Assembly (NCBI RefSeq): GCF_949628265.1
Contig: NC_088788.1
Location: 36,460,959 to 36,524,958, forward strand
Length of the DNA stretch: 64,000 bases
Source: Cloeon dipterum
Lineage: Eukaryota; Arthropoda; Insecta; Ephemeroptera; Baetidae
Reading direction: 5' to 3'
Positions 1 through 12,400 of the stretch are shown here, piece by piece. The notes beneath the pieces are model-generated. The model was not told the origin of the DNA. It made no database searches and saw nothing but the letters and a program-made list of their open reading frames with translations. Numbering within the stretch: position 1 is the first letter of the stretch; every line of letters starts with the position of its first letter. The translations under genes and the position numbers were made by a program.

Positions 1-1784
1 ACCATTTCGTTGAATGAGGCAAATATGAATTTTGCGAATCGATTTGTGATTAGCCGGCAATCACGGCATTTGCATTCAGTGCCAGGAGCGCGCGCGTTAT
101 CTATCTCTCGGCGAGGGTTTGCGTTCCTCCCACCAAGCCAGTCGTAAAAGCCGAGGCGGATACGTATTATTATCTCCATCATATTGCACGCCGCATGGAA
201 ATAAAAACGACGGCCAGGCCAGACTCTCCTTAGCGACAAAAGTTTATTGAGCCCATGATAAGGCGCGTAAAACACTCTTTTATTTCTGTCCAAGCGAGCG
301 GCCCACTCGAATCTCTGGCCGGCTGGGGATGCATCGACCCCTGCTGCGTTGTCATGACGAAAACTGTGCACGCGACAAACGCAGCAAATTGAATCCCTGC
401 CGGCGGCGCACTAAAAATGGATTGTTATTATTTGCTTCCGGTCACTCTCTGCTTCGATATCATTTATCCTGTCCACGGCAGACGTTTTTCTTCCTCAGAT
501 TGATTTCTGATCATTGTGGAAATACGCGAAAAGCTAGTTTGAAGGCTCTTATTGCTGGCACCACGATGGGATGGATTGGACGAAAATTGTTGGTTAGCTG
601 TCTCATTTTTTTTAATGACCTGGTGCTGGTTTGAAGCAGTCCTGCGTATTTGTTTTAATTGTCATTTTTAGTTTGTCGCATGGTCGGTGTTCACAGAGGA
701 ATAAACATGTTGTCACCAAGGCAAGAGGGCAATTTTTCTTTTTGATGTGACCCGACAGACAAGAACGAATGCACACCACGTTGCGTCGAGCACATTTCCG
801 CGAAACAGGGTTGATACGCAGTTGGTGCGAGGCGGCGTCCCGACTCCCGAGCGAGCCGGCAGTCACAAAATAACTAACACTGGGAGAGAGCTGGGCTTCT
901 CGGTGTATATAAAAAATGAAATCAAATTACACACGGCATCCTTCTCGGGGCAGCGCGACTGCCGCCGGCAACGAAAGATCCTCGCGACGCCCGATATTGA
1001 TTTTTACTGTGAGAGCGTGTGCCGAAAAAAGACTAGAGAAAGAAAATCAGTCCGGCGGCGTTTGCTGCAGCGGCGGGGGAGGAGGCGAGCACACTGAATT
1101 TCCGTACAGAGGAATGCTGTGCGGCGATTAAATTAATGTCGCAGCCGCCCCTAAGTGGGTGGCGGTGGCTTTTTCCCTCGACTCGAATGGCTGGCATCGT
1201 GCCCAAAGTCACACACTCGCCAGTTTCAGCTCAACAGTTCCACTCAAAAGGCCGGTCGGTCGGCCAGTCGGTCAGAGAGCAATTAAACATGATTCAAGCG
1301 CGAACTCCGCCCACGCACTTTTCATCCCGGTTTTTGCTATATTTTATTTCGCTTCCGCTGGCACCGACTCGGCGCCTCTCGCCGCCCGAAATCCGAAACG
1401 CGTTGTGCTTTTCACGAGATCGCTCAACACTGTGAATTACTTTTAGAATTCCTACGAAAGAGCAAAAGGTTCAAGTATCTTGAAATTAATAAGATTAATT
1501 TCCGTACCAAGAAATCGACAGATGTCTCGGATGGGTTTCAACGAGATTTTGTAGAAAATGTTGCGTTTTAATTAGTATTTGGTCCGTTGGTTTTGATAGC
1601 AAGGCTAAATGCCGGTAGCCAAAATACATAATATAGAAATGTGGTTTGCGGCGCAGACTAGGGTAAACCAACTTGCGCATTGCTCCAAATTCTATAGATT
1701 AGTGGCGAGCTAAATTTGAAGCATGTAGCTCATAGTCTGCTGTTCATGCTGATTGGGAAAATTTGATAAATAAATCCTGTCGTA

Positions 1785-1975
1785 ACTGCTCAGGGAAGGT
1801 CGAGACGAAATTCTGGTACTTAGAACCCGAGATTTGGAGTTTACAAAATTTGGTGTCAGTTCAATCGAGCTCGGCGAGAGGAATTCAAAGCACACGATAA
1901 TTTTAAAATTGCAAAACGTGGAGATGAGTTACAGAAGTCTCAAGGTTTTCCAAAATTGTTCCGTACAACCTGTCA
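1785..1975. repeat. Repeat family B, fragment 1
   Basis: Contains the family core TTAGAACCCGAGATTTGGAG followed by AATTTGGTGTCAGTTC, GGCGAGAGGAATTCAAAGCA, ATTGCAAAACGTGGAGATGA and AAGGTTTTCCAAAATTG, in the same order as the copy at 8.8-9.3 kb. Confidence 0.7.
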
Positions 1976-2412
1976 AAATGCATAAATCCAGTCAAAAACT
2001 TGTTGGTGACACAATCTTCTCGCAAAGATTGATTTTTGTTATACATTTCGTGGATTTATTTTGTTTAGGATCGCACCAACCGGACAAATCGTCCGAGAAA
2101 ATCAAGTTATCCCTGAAGTTATTGAAAAGAGGGTGGATTGGAAGAGACGTCTTGAGAGGAGAAGATTTTATTTGCATGAAATTGGAATGAAAGCGTGTCA
2201 GTCTTGCTCCTAAATTAGATCAGCACCGCACTTTAAAAATGTCGGAGTACGTGCCGGACAGAAGTTGTGTACCTGGCGTGCCATAAGTGGCATCAATTAA
2301 TCACGGCTGCTGTCAGGACAAGAGCTGCAGGTGCTCAATCACGGCGGCATCGTCCTTCATTAAGCACCGCCACCGCTACAAGACTTGTTTGCCGTGCTGC
2401 GTCGTCACAAGT

Positions 2413-2416
<4 letters not shown>

Positions 2417-2466
<50 letters not shown>
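2417..2466. repeat. (CT)25 microsatellite
   Basis: A perfect CT array of 50 bases, followed 19 bases later by a short (GA) tract that could pair with it. Confidence 0.98.
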
Positions 2467-2468
<2 letters not shown>

Positions 2469-5400
2469 CGGGCAAAAACTATTCCAGAGAGAGAGAGAGC
2501 AACTTCCGTTTGCTAATGAATCGGCCCGGCTGCGAGCTCTTCATTAAAATGTCCGTGCGCCGGCGATAATGCTGACGGGGCGAGTGACTCGTCCTCAAAG
2601 ACAGCGTGTTATTTGCATTCAAATTGGCGCCGACCGCGAATTACTGAATTCGGCTCGTTTCCTCCTGCGGCTTTTCAGCTTGACACTGGCAATTGCGGCC
2701 ATTCCGACCAATGCGACAATTTCCTGGCGTGTGTGCTTTTTCTGGGAACTCTGACGTAGCTATAGTCTGGCTGGCTTTTATTGTTAAGGCGCTCTCTCGT
2801 GTTATTGTTTTCCTTATCCGAGTGTTTTTTCTCTCCCCCACAGATGCAATCTCATCCTTCTTCATATAGCAAAACGCTTTCCAACTGCCCAGGGATTTAA
2901 TTTGAAACCCTCTTTCCATTTGGAGCGGATTGCTCGAGTAAAAACATTCAAGAGACGTTAAGCTTGCCAATTTAATGAGTTCTTGAACGGCTTGCACAGC
3001 AATCAGTTGGATTGAGTTAATTTTTTTAATGTTTAACGTCAAGGAAATGATTTCGATGTAGAATCTAGGCGTGACCTTCCATTAACCTCATTACCGTTTC
3101 GCTCTACCAATTAATTTCACACCTGGATCTCTCTGTGTTTGATCCATCTGCCTGCTCGCGCGCTTACTCTTTTCTAAGAATCGTTATCAGAGAGAACGCT
3201 GAAAAAGTATTATCGTTTGGTATAATGAAGGTTCTCGGATGTCATTCTTTGTGCCTGAGCTGACAAAAGGCGAATATTGATCGTGAGTGGTGAATAAAGC
3301 GACTCTTTTCCTACAAATGACGGCTGTACTCATTGCAAAATGGTGCCGGAATTAAATTAGAGCCTGGATTTGACAGCAATGAACACGGACGCCACAGGTC
3401 TTCATACACAATGCACTTGCTTTCCTGACGTGCTGAGCGATGAGCAAAAGCCCAGATTGTTCCCCGCTAGCAACTCTTGCACACACAAGGCAAAGAGCTA
3501 CTTGGTTTTCTTTTTCCGCACTCATTGTAGAATCGAGCAGGAAAAGCAGCTTTTCAGGTGAACTATAATTTAATTTTCAAGCAGCTATTCCTGGAACGAG
3601 GAAATTCTCGAAAGAGGTTTATTTACATCCACCCCAGGTATGGATTGAAAAGGAGCCAGGCGAAACGTTAAAAAAGGTCACGAGGAAAAATGAAATGCCA
3701 CGCATGTAAGTTCGTAACAAAAGCCTGTTGACCTTGAGGGCATCCTCGAAATTGGTTTGTTCTGGAGCACAACGGCAACCGTTGCTCACACAAACTGAAA
3801 CTCAGCTGCGGCACACTTTCGACTTCCTGCTCGTTTATCGCGATTTCGCCGGCGTGATTGAGCAAGTGGTATATAGAAAAGGAAAAGCGAGTCATGAAAT
3901 TATTGAGTTTGCTTTCCACTAGCTGGTTCAACAAAGTTTGGATTGCGTGCCGCGATCGCTGGGAAATTGGCTTCGGGGGCAAATATTTCCCGTCGAACAA
4001 AACAGAAAATGCGATACACGCGGCGCGGCGACTGATTTGGAGTCAACCATCCCGCGAATGGCAAGAAATATCGAACGCGCTCTTGAAATATTCACAGGCG
4101 AGTGCTATTGCCGTGTCTCTCCGTGTTTGCTTGATGTGTTTCGTGAGAGAGCCAGGCACAGAGCAATAAAATATAAATGAGAAGAAAAATGCCGGAATGC
4201 CAGCCCCGCGCGCTCTTCTCTCCTGGGGCCTCGGATATTAAGCCTGGGCAAGCACATAAACACCTGCAGCATTTTATTAATTTTGTTGGCCGCTTGCAGT
4301 GCAACCCCGCCCGGAAACACTAATTATGTGGCTTGGGTTTCGCATTAAGGCTTCTCGCCCGTTTTTTCCTCCACACACGCGTCGGAAAAGTATCAAATTA
4401 GTGCTTCGCTCGTCCGATTGCGCAGTTTGATAAGGTCTGTGGGTGGCAGTGTTTCCTCGTGGCCGCTGTTAACGACTTTGCAGCTCTCGGCCCAGCCAAA
4501 ATTGCAGGACCAATTTTTTGGGAGGTTAGCCATTTATTGTTCTCCATGAAATATAATTAACTTACCCTTCCTAATTACAATTACGCAATTTAAAAATTAA
4601 CTGATTAAAGAATTTCAATAGTGTTTTACTGAAATTGGTAACCTGTACGCGTTCGCAAAGTTTGTCATTCGCAAGCGCCGCACGTCTCCTCCGGCGGCAA
4701 GTTTTAGGCAAACTGGGAAACAATTCCCAGCATGCAGGAGTCACTCTCGGCTGATTGCGAGTCGCCGCGCGGCCTCCAAGACTGGCGAGGAGGACCGCAC
4801 AGACCAGACGAACAGACTTGTCGGCGGCGGTGGCGACGGCGGCGTCTCCGCTCCCTGACCCTCGCAGCAGCAGCAGACACGATCCGCGAGCACAATAATC
4901 AATATCGGCTGCTGGCAAACACATACAAACAGGGGGGCCGGGGGCGAAATTTCGAGTGCTTTGTTTCGGCGGTGAGGCCGAATTCCGCCTGAACTGCCAC
5001 GCGCCCGGCTGACGTTATGCCATACCATGCCGCGCCGTTTTATTTGCACCCTTTGTGCGCACGCGGTGAGCACATCAAAGGTGCATAATTCATGCCTGTC
5101 GTCGCGCCGAGTCGTTTCACCCGGCTGCTCGCAAATCTGCTTATTTACTACACTCGCCGAGAATTCGCGGCGCGGCAACTCCTCCGGGCTGAGCGAAAAG
5201 ACTCTTCCCTTGTTTTCCCACTCTATTATGCGCGACGAAATATACACGTGCATTAGCCTCGCGGAATGCCTTCTTGTTTGGCATACAAAGTGGTTTGAAC
5301 CCCTGGAATTATGGATGGTGAAACGTGCTGTCGTTTATTATTTATTATATGCTGTTACCAGCCTCGCCGGTGTGTTTAATAATCTGACTCATCCATAACC

Positions 5401-5536
5401 TCATCACTAATCAGGCTTGTTAAAATATCGACGCTTGAGTTTTGACATACTTCTCCGCATTTATCTAATTTTTAGTACAACGAGTACAACCAGTTTGCTC
5501 AATGTCGCACTTTGACAGACTTTAATCTTTAATTTC

Positions 5537-5940
5537 TTAAGGACCGTCTTTGACGAAGTTTCTGAGCACACCAATCGACTCTTGAGGGTAGAATTAGGTA
5601 AAGTGGATATTTTTCCGACCAAAAAGTCCAGCGCGACGTGCGTAGCACAAGTACAACTTTTCCCGCCAAAACAATATGAATGCGAGAAGTGCGCATGCGT
5701 CAGAGCTGGTTTGAGCACTTGCAGAGAGATCGCTTGTACGAATGACTTCTTTGTCAGCTCTGACGCATGCGCACTTCTCGCATTCATATTGTTTTGGCGG
5801 GAAAAAAGTTCTACTACTTGTGCTACGAACACGAACGTCGCGCTCGACATTTTGGTCGGAAGAATATCCATTTTATCTAATTCAACCCTCAAGAATCGAT
5901 TGGTGTGCTCAGATGCTCAGAAACTTCGTCTAATACGGAC
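5537..5940. mobile_element. MITE family A copy 1
   Basis: This palindromic element starts at TTAAGGACCGTC. The left arm contains TTTCTGAGCACACCAATCGA, GCGCGACGTGCGTAGCACAA and TGCGCATGCGTCAGAGCTGG, and the right arm repeats them inverted. The centre is a short unique spacer holding the GCAGAGAGATCGC motif. The right terminus (TCTAATACGGACTTG) has decayed. Confidence 0.88.
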
Positions 5941-6047
5941 TTGTAGTTTTAAAATCCAGCGTAAATTAACTAGTGTGCCGAACTTTCCAATTTTGGAAAT
6001 AATGTTTAAACTTGGGCAAGCACGTGCGAAAGAGATAATTCGTTTCC

Positions 6048-6280
6048 GTCTGCGCATGCGCGTACTTGACTGACAGCCAATCACAGGCGTCCACCAATTT
6101 GCCCGTCCAGCTGGCTGGATTAGGGAGAAAAATAGGATAATTTGCGTTTTTTTACCTTTGTCACAGCGAGTGGAGGGGTTCTTCCGGCCCTGCTTCCCCT
6201 TCACTGCCTGAGAATCCCTACTCTACCAAGATAATCAACTGGCCGCAGAATTCACGGTTCCCCATTGGCCACCATGTCTG
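6048..6280 (+). repeat. Repeat family C, copy 1
   Basis: Shares with the copy at 29.8 kb, in order: a GCATGCGC motif, GCCAATCA, CACAGCGAGTGGA, GGCCGCAGAATTCACGG and CCATTG. There is no coding content; it may be a SINE-like or MITE-like element. Confidence 0.6.
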
Positions 6281-8825
6281 AGCGAATATTTCTCCTGCGC
6301 TACGCTTATAGTTGAAACAAATAAAAAAGGAAATAATGTTTAAGAACTACTTGGAGGAAGAAGCAACTGTATAATCTTAAATTCATATGTTTTAAAAATA
6401 CAAATAAAAGAAACTAATTAAGTTGCTGAAAAGACAGTATTTTTTCTCTTTGCAAAAGGGAATTCGTTAATATATAACGCGGGTATTTTTAACGCCCTGT
6501 TAATTCAGGTTAATTATAACTTGACATTAATGCCGGTCCGCAGATTAGTTCAATTGGTTTAAAGGAAATTTGATGAGCGCATGCAGAACCCACGCACCCG
6601 AATTAGCCGAAATACGTCCTCAAGCTGTTACTTTCGATACAATGTCGTTTGGTGACGTCAATATAACTCTCTATTTCGGTCCAATGCGTATTCATATTTA
6701 CATTGAGTTATAATAACAAAAAGGTCGGTACATTCGGCACGGTCCGTTTGTCACAGATAAGCTCTCAGCACACACACACAGTCAATGCGGCGCGAGCACG
6801 AAACTATCGAACCGCATCTCTGCCTTAGCCGCTTTGACGGAGATGAATCGACGTTGATATGCAAGATGCTAATTTCCTCAATTTATACCAAAAGCGCTGA
6901 GCTGATATGCCGCGCAGTTAAATTCGCTCCAGCGGCCGTTAGTGGGTTATGCATCCCGCGCCACGCACATGTTCCGCGGGTGGCGCGCTCAATTCGTGTA
7001 CATCCGCTTTCAAATTGAGCTAGTTTTGATCTATATAAATCAAGAGTTAGTGACCGGAGTCCATTTAGGTGGGATTGTTTTGCTGTGAATGGAGTTCAAA
7101 TGAGTGAGATAGACCCACCATGTAGGAAAATTTCCTTTTCGAGTGCACGGGGCGAAGAAGGCGTGGGCAGAATGTTGTTCCGTGGCGGCCACAGCAGGGC
7201 CGGCGCGTCCCTGCCCGAGGGCAAATTACAAAATTAGCTCTTGCTTTTGAACTTGCGGTGGTCGGAGTAATAAACTGTCGCAAAACACGGAAGCCACTAT
7301 TCGGTGAACACACCGACAATTTTCCAGCGCTTCACGCCGCCTCAACTTCGCCCTTTGAAATGCAAATCATCAGTCCCAGGAGTAAATAACCAGCCAAACA
7401 TCCTGATTCTCCTCAATTTCGTAGATTAACTCGAGAAGCCTTCAGCTCTCAGATAGATGAGGTGTGCTTTTTATTTAGTTTTTTTTTAACTGGCGCGTTT
7501 GAGTTAAAGAGGGCGAATTGAGTGTATTCAATATTTTTTGTGCTGGGAATAGTACATATTCAAATCCAGACAGAATTGGCAAGTACAAAAGCAGGGTCTA
7601 GACAGGTATTTATCAACATCACCACGAGAGGATGATCTATAATCCTTTTTTTAGATCAAAGCGACATCAACGTTTTTCCACACATTAAATTTTTCCAATA
7701 AATTTCATGCGAATAATTAAACTCCTGCTCATCGAGTTTGAAATTTCCAACTGTGCAGCCGTCTGATTTTCAGATTAAAAATTACCCTTTTAATCCATAA
7801 TCCTTTTAACTATATCATTTGATTAGTTTTTCAGTCTACCTAACTAGCAAAAAATATTGAACTTTTACTTCGCGTTGAATTAAAATTTTGTACATTTTCC
7901 TCAAAACTAAGTTCTCAACTAGTTTCGGTTTCATGATTTTTAACTATTTTTCAGTTCTAATTTTGAAGAGTACTTCCGCATATTCATATCAAAAAGCGAT
8001 AACAATCTCTCGTGTGTCTCATTTGCCAGAGTGCCGGGGGCAGAGGCACCGTGTCCTGTGAGCTCTCATTTCGGGCGTGTCTGTCCGACCCTGTGGCGGC
8101 GCAAAGTGCTTCTACCTGCTCCGGCGACAATGTGCCTTTTTATCTGGGGCCTGCATAGCATATATCGCCTGCTTTATCCGATATGCGCTTAGAATGATCC
8201 AATTCGCCAGCTTCTGCCGCCAATTTATTTCTCGCGTACACGCTGAAAATCATTTCTCGGTGGCACCTTTTGGCGTCTGCCGCGCCTAAAATAGAGTAGT
8301 CAATACACACCCCCGTAGAAATTGGCTGGCCTGCTGCGTGGCACGTGACTCGATTGCACGACAGGAAGTGCAGACGCGACCGAATTCCAAATACATCGTC
8401 GGCCGACATGAAAAATGGCCGCCCAGCCACTCTGCATACACTCGATAAGGGTGCCGAAAATCCTGCCGATTGAATATTGAAAAGCACGATGTCCTTGTCT
8501 TGCATTGATCCGTTTGCTGTATAAATAAATTGCTTTCTCCTGTGAAGCGCGCACACTCACTATTTTATTATTATGTACGTGCCGTGTGTTGATACATATT
8601 GACTGTTCGCTACAGAATGGCACTCGGCTGCGCTCGCTTTATTGCACAGAGGCACAGCTTTAATTGCTGATTACGACGCTCCACTCTGTGCGGGTAATTC
8701 GCAGAACAAGCAAACTATTAATTTTTACGGGTTACATGCGCCGCTGGATTCATTTTATTTGCTACAGATTAGACATTGCAATTCGTTTGTAATAAAATTT
8801 ATCTCACTTATAAGCAATTAAAATT
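6281..8825. other. Non-coding stretch left of the GPCR
   Basis: AT-rich in 7.3-8.0 kb, more GC-rich in 6.8-7.3 and 8.0-8.7 kb. TATATAAA at 7032-7039 is the only promoter-like motif, without a gene to go with it. The 5' UTR exon of the GPCR could lie here, but I cannot place it. Confidence 0.5.
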
Positions 8826-9320
8826 GTATCAAAGGGTTGAAAGGCGTGGAGGGTGAGCATCCCTTAAACCTTTCAGCTAGTCAGGGGAGGTCTAGATGAG
8901 TCTAACGGTGGGTAGATTTTGCAATGCTGATCGTTAGAACCCGAGATTTGGAGTTGAAAATAATTACAAATCATGTAAAATTCGAGTTTTTGGAATTGAA
9001 TTTATTGAAAACTAATGACTGAAATTTTCACACGATTTCACACTTGTCACGGGACAACTTTTTGGTACATTTTCCAAATTCCAAAATACTGAGCTCATTT
9101 AAAAAAATTAAACAAGAAAACAAAATTAACAGTAGTGACCTTTGGCCTAGACTTAGGGCACCAAATTTGGTGTCAGTTCGATCAGGCTCGTTGAGATGAA
9201 TCCAAAGCACACCTTATTTTTGAAATTGCACCACGGGGAGAAGAGATACTGAGGTCTGAAAGTTTTCCAAAATTATCTCGTCTCCCAACTCGTGACATTT
9301 GATCAGATGCATTTGGTTAA
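8826..9320. repeat. Repeat family B, copy 2 (long)
   Basis: In order: AAAGGGTTGAAAGG, CTTTCAGCTAGTCAGGGGAGG, TAACGGTGGGTAGATTTTGC, TTAGAACCCGAGATTTGGAG, AATTTGGTGTCAGTTCGATC, GATGAATCCAAAGCACACC and GTTTTCCAAAATT. It ends about 100 bases before the GPCR leader. Confidence 0.75.
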
Positions 9321-9422
9321 AAAACTACCCCATCTTGTTGTTTTGAATTAAAAATTATTGATTCATTCTTCAGCTGCAAATTTGATACATTAGCACTAAT
9401 GTCTGATTATGTGTGTCCGCAG

Positions 9423-9431
9423 ATGATGTAG
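9423..9431 (+). promoter_or_regulatory. Minimal upstream ORF (Met-Met-stop) before the GPCR start
   Basis: Directly after a plausible acceptor (CCGCAG, ending 9422) the sequence reads ATG ATG TAG, 21 bases before the receptor ATG at 9453 and in the same frame. If this is the transcribed 5' leader, ribosomes meet a two-codon uORF first. That the leader begins here is inferred from the acceptor-like site only. Confidence 0.3.
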
Positions 9432-9452
9432 GAACGGGTCAAGAGCCGCGGC

Positions 9453-12400
9453 ATGGACAGCATCGGCTTGACAACGGGTGCGTCGCTAAGCTCGGCGGCG
9501 GTCGGCGGAGACGTGAACGACTCGGCCGCCTTCTCTCTGTACGCAGCGACCGAAATGCGCGTCAGCACCACCCTGTCGTCCTACCTCAACTCGAGCCAGA
9601 GCCCGGTGTCGGTGGCGCCGGACAAGAACTGGCACTCGCCGGTCGTGGTCAGCGTCGCCATCTTTCTGGTCAGCCTCTTCTCGCCGCTGATCGTGGGCGG
9701 AAACGCGCTGCTGCTCGGCGCCCTATACCGCTTCAAGCGGCTGCGCACGCCCAGCAACTACTTGGTTGTCGCCCTGTCGACGGCCGACGTCGGCATCGGC
9801 ATGCTACTGCCCTTGCACCTCTACCTCGAGCTGTCGCAGCACACGCCACGCACCCTCAACCTCTGCCTCGCGCCCTACTGCGTCGCCATCGCCCTCGGCA
9901 GCGTCTCCCTCTGCGCCAAGGCGGCCATCGCCGCCGACCGCTTCACCTCCCTCGCCCAACCCCTCAGGTTCTTGTCTCATACACTTTTTTCCTTTTTTTC
10001 CAAATATTACTTTTATTTCTACCCAAAAGGACAAGCAAATCGTGCACATCAATCGATTTCTGATGTTCGACTTAGGTTAGGCGACCAACCTTAGCGACCG
10101 GAAGTTCAGCGTGACGTGCGTAACACAGGTCCAATGCGTTTTTGGCGCCCAAACAGGTGTACTTCACTCTGATTGGTCGAACCCAGCGCATACGCCAAAT
10201 CTAGCTGTATAGTGGAGCCCTTACCTAGATTTGACGCATGCGCCAGGCTCGACCAATCCGAGCGAAGTACACAGGGTTGTAATGTTCGGCGCCAAAACTT
10301 CCGGTCGCAAAGGTTGGTCGCCTAACCTAAGTCGAACCTCAGGAATCGATTGGTATGTACACGAAAATTTCGTCAAAGATGGCCTTTAAATAGCTATGAG
10401 ACCACATTAATTTTTAATTTAAAAAAATCAGCCTTTTTCTATCGAAATTGTAGCAGAAGGAGAGGGTTAAATGGGGCGAAGGGTAATCACCCCTAAACGC
10501 TTCAGCTAGTCAGGGGGAGGATCGTACGCCTCATGCGAAACAAATTTTTGCAATTCTGAAGGTTTAGAACTGGATATTTGGAGCTGATAACATTTTAAAA
10601 ACACGAAAAAAGACCCCCAGTCTGACATTTTCGCAAAAGTTCACACATGTCTTGGGGAAACTTTAAAACACATTTTCAAAATTCCAAAATCCAGAACTAA
10701 ATTCTAAAATTTTGATTATAAACTGAAATTACCCTTGATCTAAATTTAAGACATCATCAAATATGGTGTTCATTCGATTGGGTTCTTCGAGAGGAGTCCA
10801 AAATTGACCTTAGTTTGGAAATTTTACCACGGGAAGAGAACATACTGCGGTTTAAACCTTTCCATAATTGTTCATAAAACCGTAAAAATGATTTTTTTAC
10901 GCAATACACTAGTAAGGAATGGTCTAGTGCAAATTTCAATGAGTTTATTTGACCTCTTTCTGTGCTAGAGGAGTCAAAAATTTCACTCATATATAAGATT
11001 TGTTGACGCATTTAACAATTTCCCGACTGGCGCAAAATTAATTTTGTGGCTTTGCAGATACAACAACCTGGTGACGCACACTTCTGTCAAGCGCTACGTG
11101 ATCATGATTTGGACGTATTCGCTGTCTGTGGGCTTCTCGCCGCTGGTGTGGCAGGGGCTGCACGGCGGCGTCGTGGTCAGCCAGTGCTCGTTCACCCGCG
11201 TCAACCAGCGGGTGCAAATTTTCATTTTGTCAACCGTGTTTGCGCCGTGCACCCTCATCATCCTCACGTGCTACTGCTACATTTACGTCGTCGCCAGGTA
11301 AATTGGATTAGTCCTTGGCCTCTCGCCATCTTTTCCCTTTTTGCCCTCATAAATCCGGCCGCCTCTCTCAGCACGAAACGAGAATTTAGCAACAATTTTG
11401 CTGCAATTTGGAATTCTCTGATCAGCACGTTCTGAGAATACAGGGCAAATATAAATCAGAGGGAATTTTCTTTCGCGATTCTGTCCGCGACAGAGAGACG
11501 TGCACCTTTTGTTTTTCGCTCTCTGCCAATAAACTACCCTCCGTCACGTACATTCGCTTCCGCTGGAAATTTTAACTTTTTTGCTCGTCGTTGGCGGCGA
11601 GTCTTGTGATTCATACGAGTTTTATGTAGGCCTTCAGTGCATCCGTTAATATCACCAGCGAAAAGATTCTGTGTTACACAACTTCTCCGCCCAGCTTTAA
11701 ACATTTATCATCTCTTAACTAAGTCAGCCCGAGTGTCAAAGGGAAACTTTTTGCAAAGAGAGGAAAGGAATGATAAAATATGGACCGGCAGGCGAGGGTG
11801 CGCTTGTACCGCCGACTATTGCGTGAGGAGAATTTCGAAGGTGTTTGAAGAAGTGTGGCAAAACAAACTTTGGAGAGGCGACGAGTATGCGTGCTTGATT
11901 AAAAATGACAAATGATGAAATTTTGAATTCATCGCTGTCAAGAAAGGGAATGTTCGTTAGGGTAAAGAATAATTAATTATAACTTTCTGAGAAAATATGC
12001 TCCTGTTTTTCACGATTTATAAAAGTAAAGCAGACTATACTCACCACTTTGATTTGCGAAATGTAAAGCCTATTTGTCCGAAAATTCTGTTAGAAAAACT
12101 CAAAATTTCCTATTTTTGCGGGTTTTACGGGACTTCGATGATAATAAAAATTTCGTATTTTTGAGAGTGACTTTCTTCATCTTGATCGTAACCACTGTAA
12201 CCACTTGAGCTCATCATGGGACGAGAATACGAGTCAAATGGTATGTGGTTTTTGTATTTTTGACCCTTAGAACCCGAGATTTAGAAGAAACACAGATTTT
12301 TAATTATAGAGGGCAGCAAAAAATACAATTTTCACCAAGTCTCGGCTTCTAAGCATCAAAATTGCAAAAAACAGCACACCGTTCGACTTGTCATGACCTC

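Larger units (their letters stand above)
1..5536. other. Non-coding flank, no supported gene
   Basis: Apart from the family B fragment (1.8-2.0 kb) and the CT array, I see no exon-like coding. TATA-like TATATAA near 906 lacks any supporting downstream gene. A CpG-rich stretch at about 4.66-5.04 kb, with GGCGGCGG-type triplet runs, could be a promoter or first exon but shows no clear initiator. Open frames here have no recognisable domains and look like chance. Confidence 0.55.

Noticed and set aside
4741-5253. Minus-strand frame of 170 codons in a CpG-rich block
   Set aside because: Low-complexity GC-rich translation without a domain. The block is more likely regulatory or UTR, if anything.
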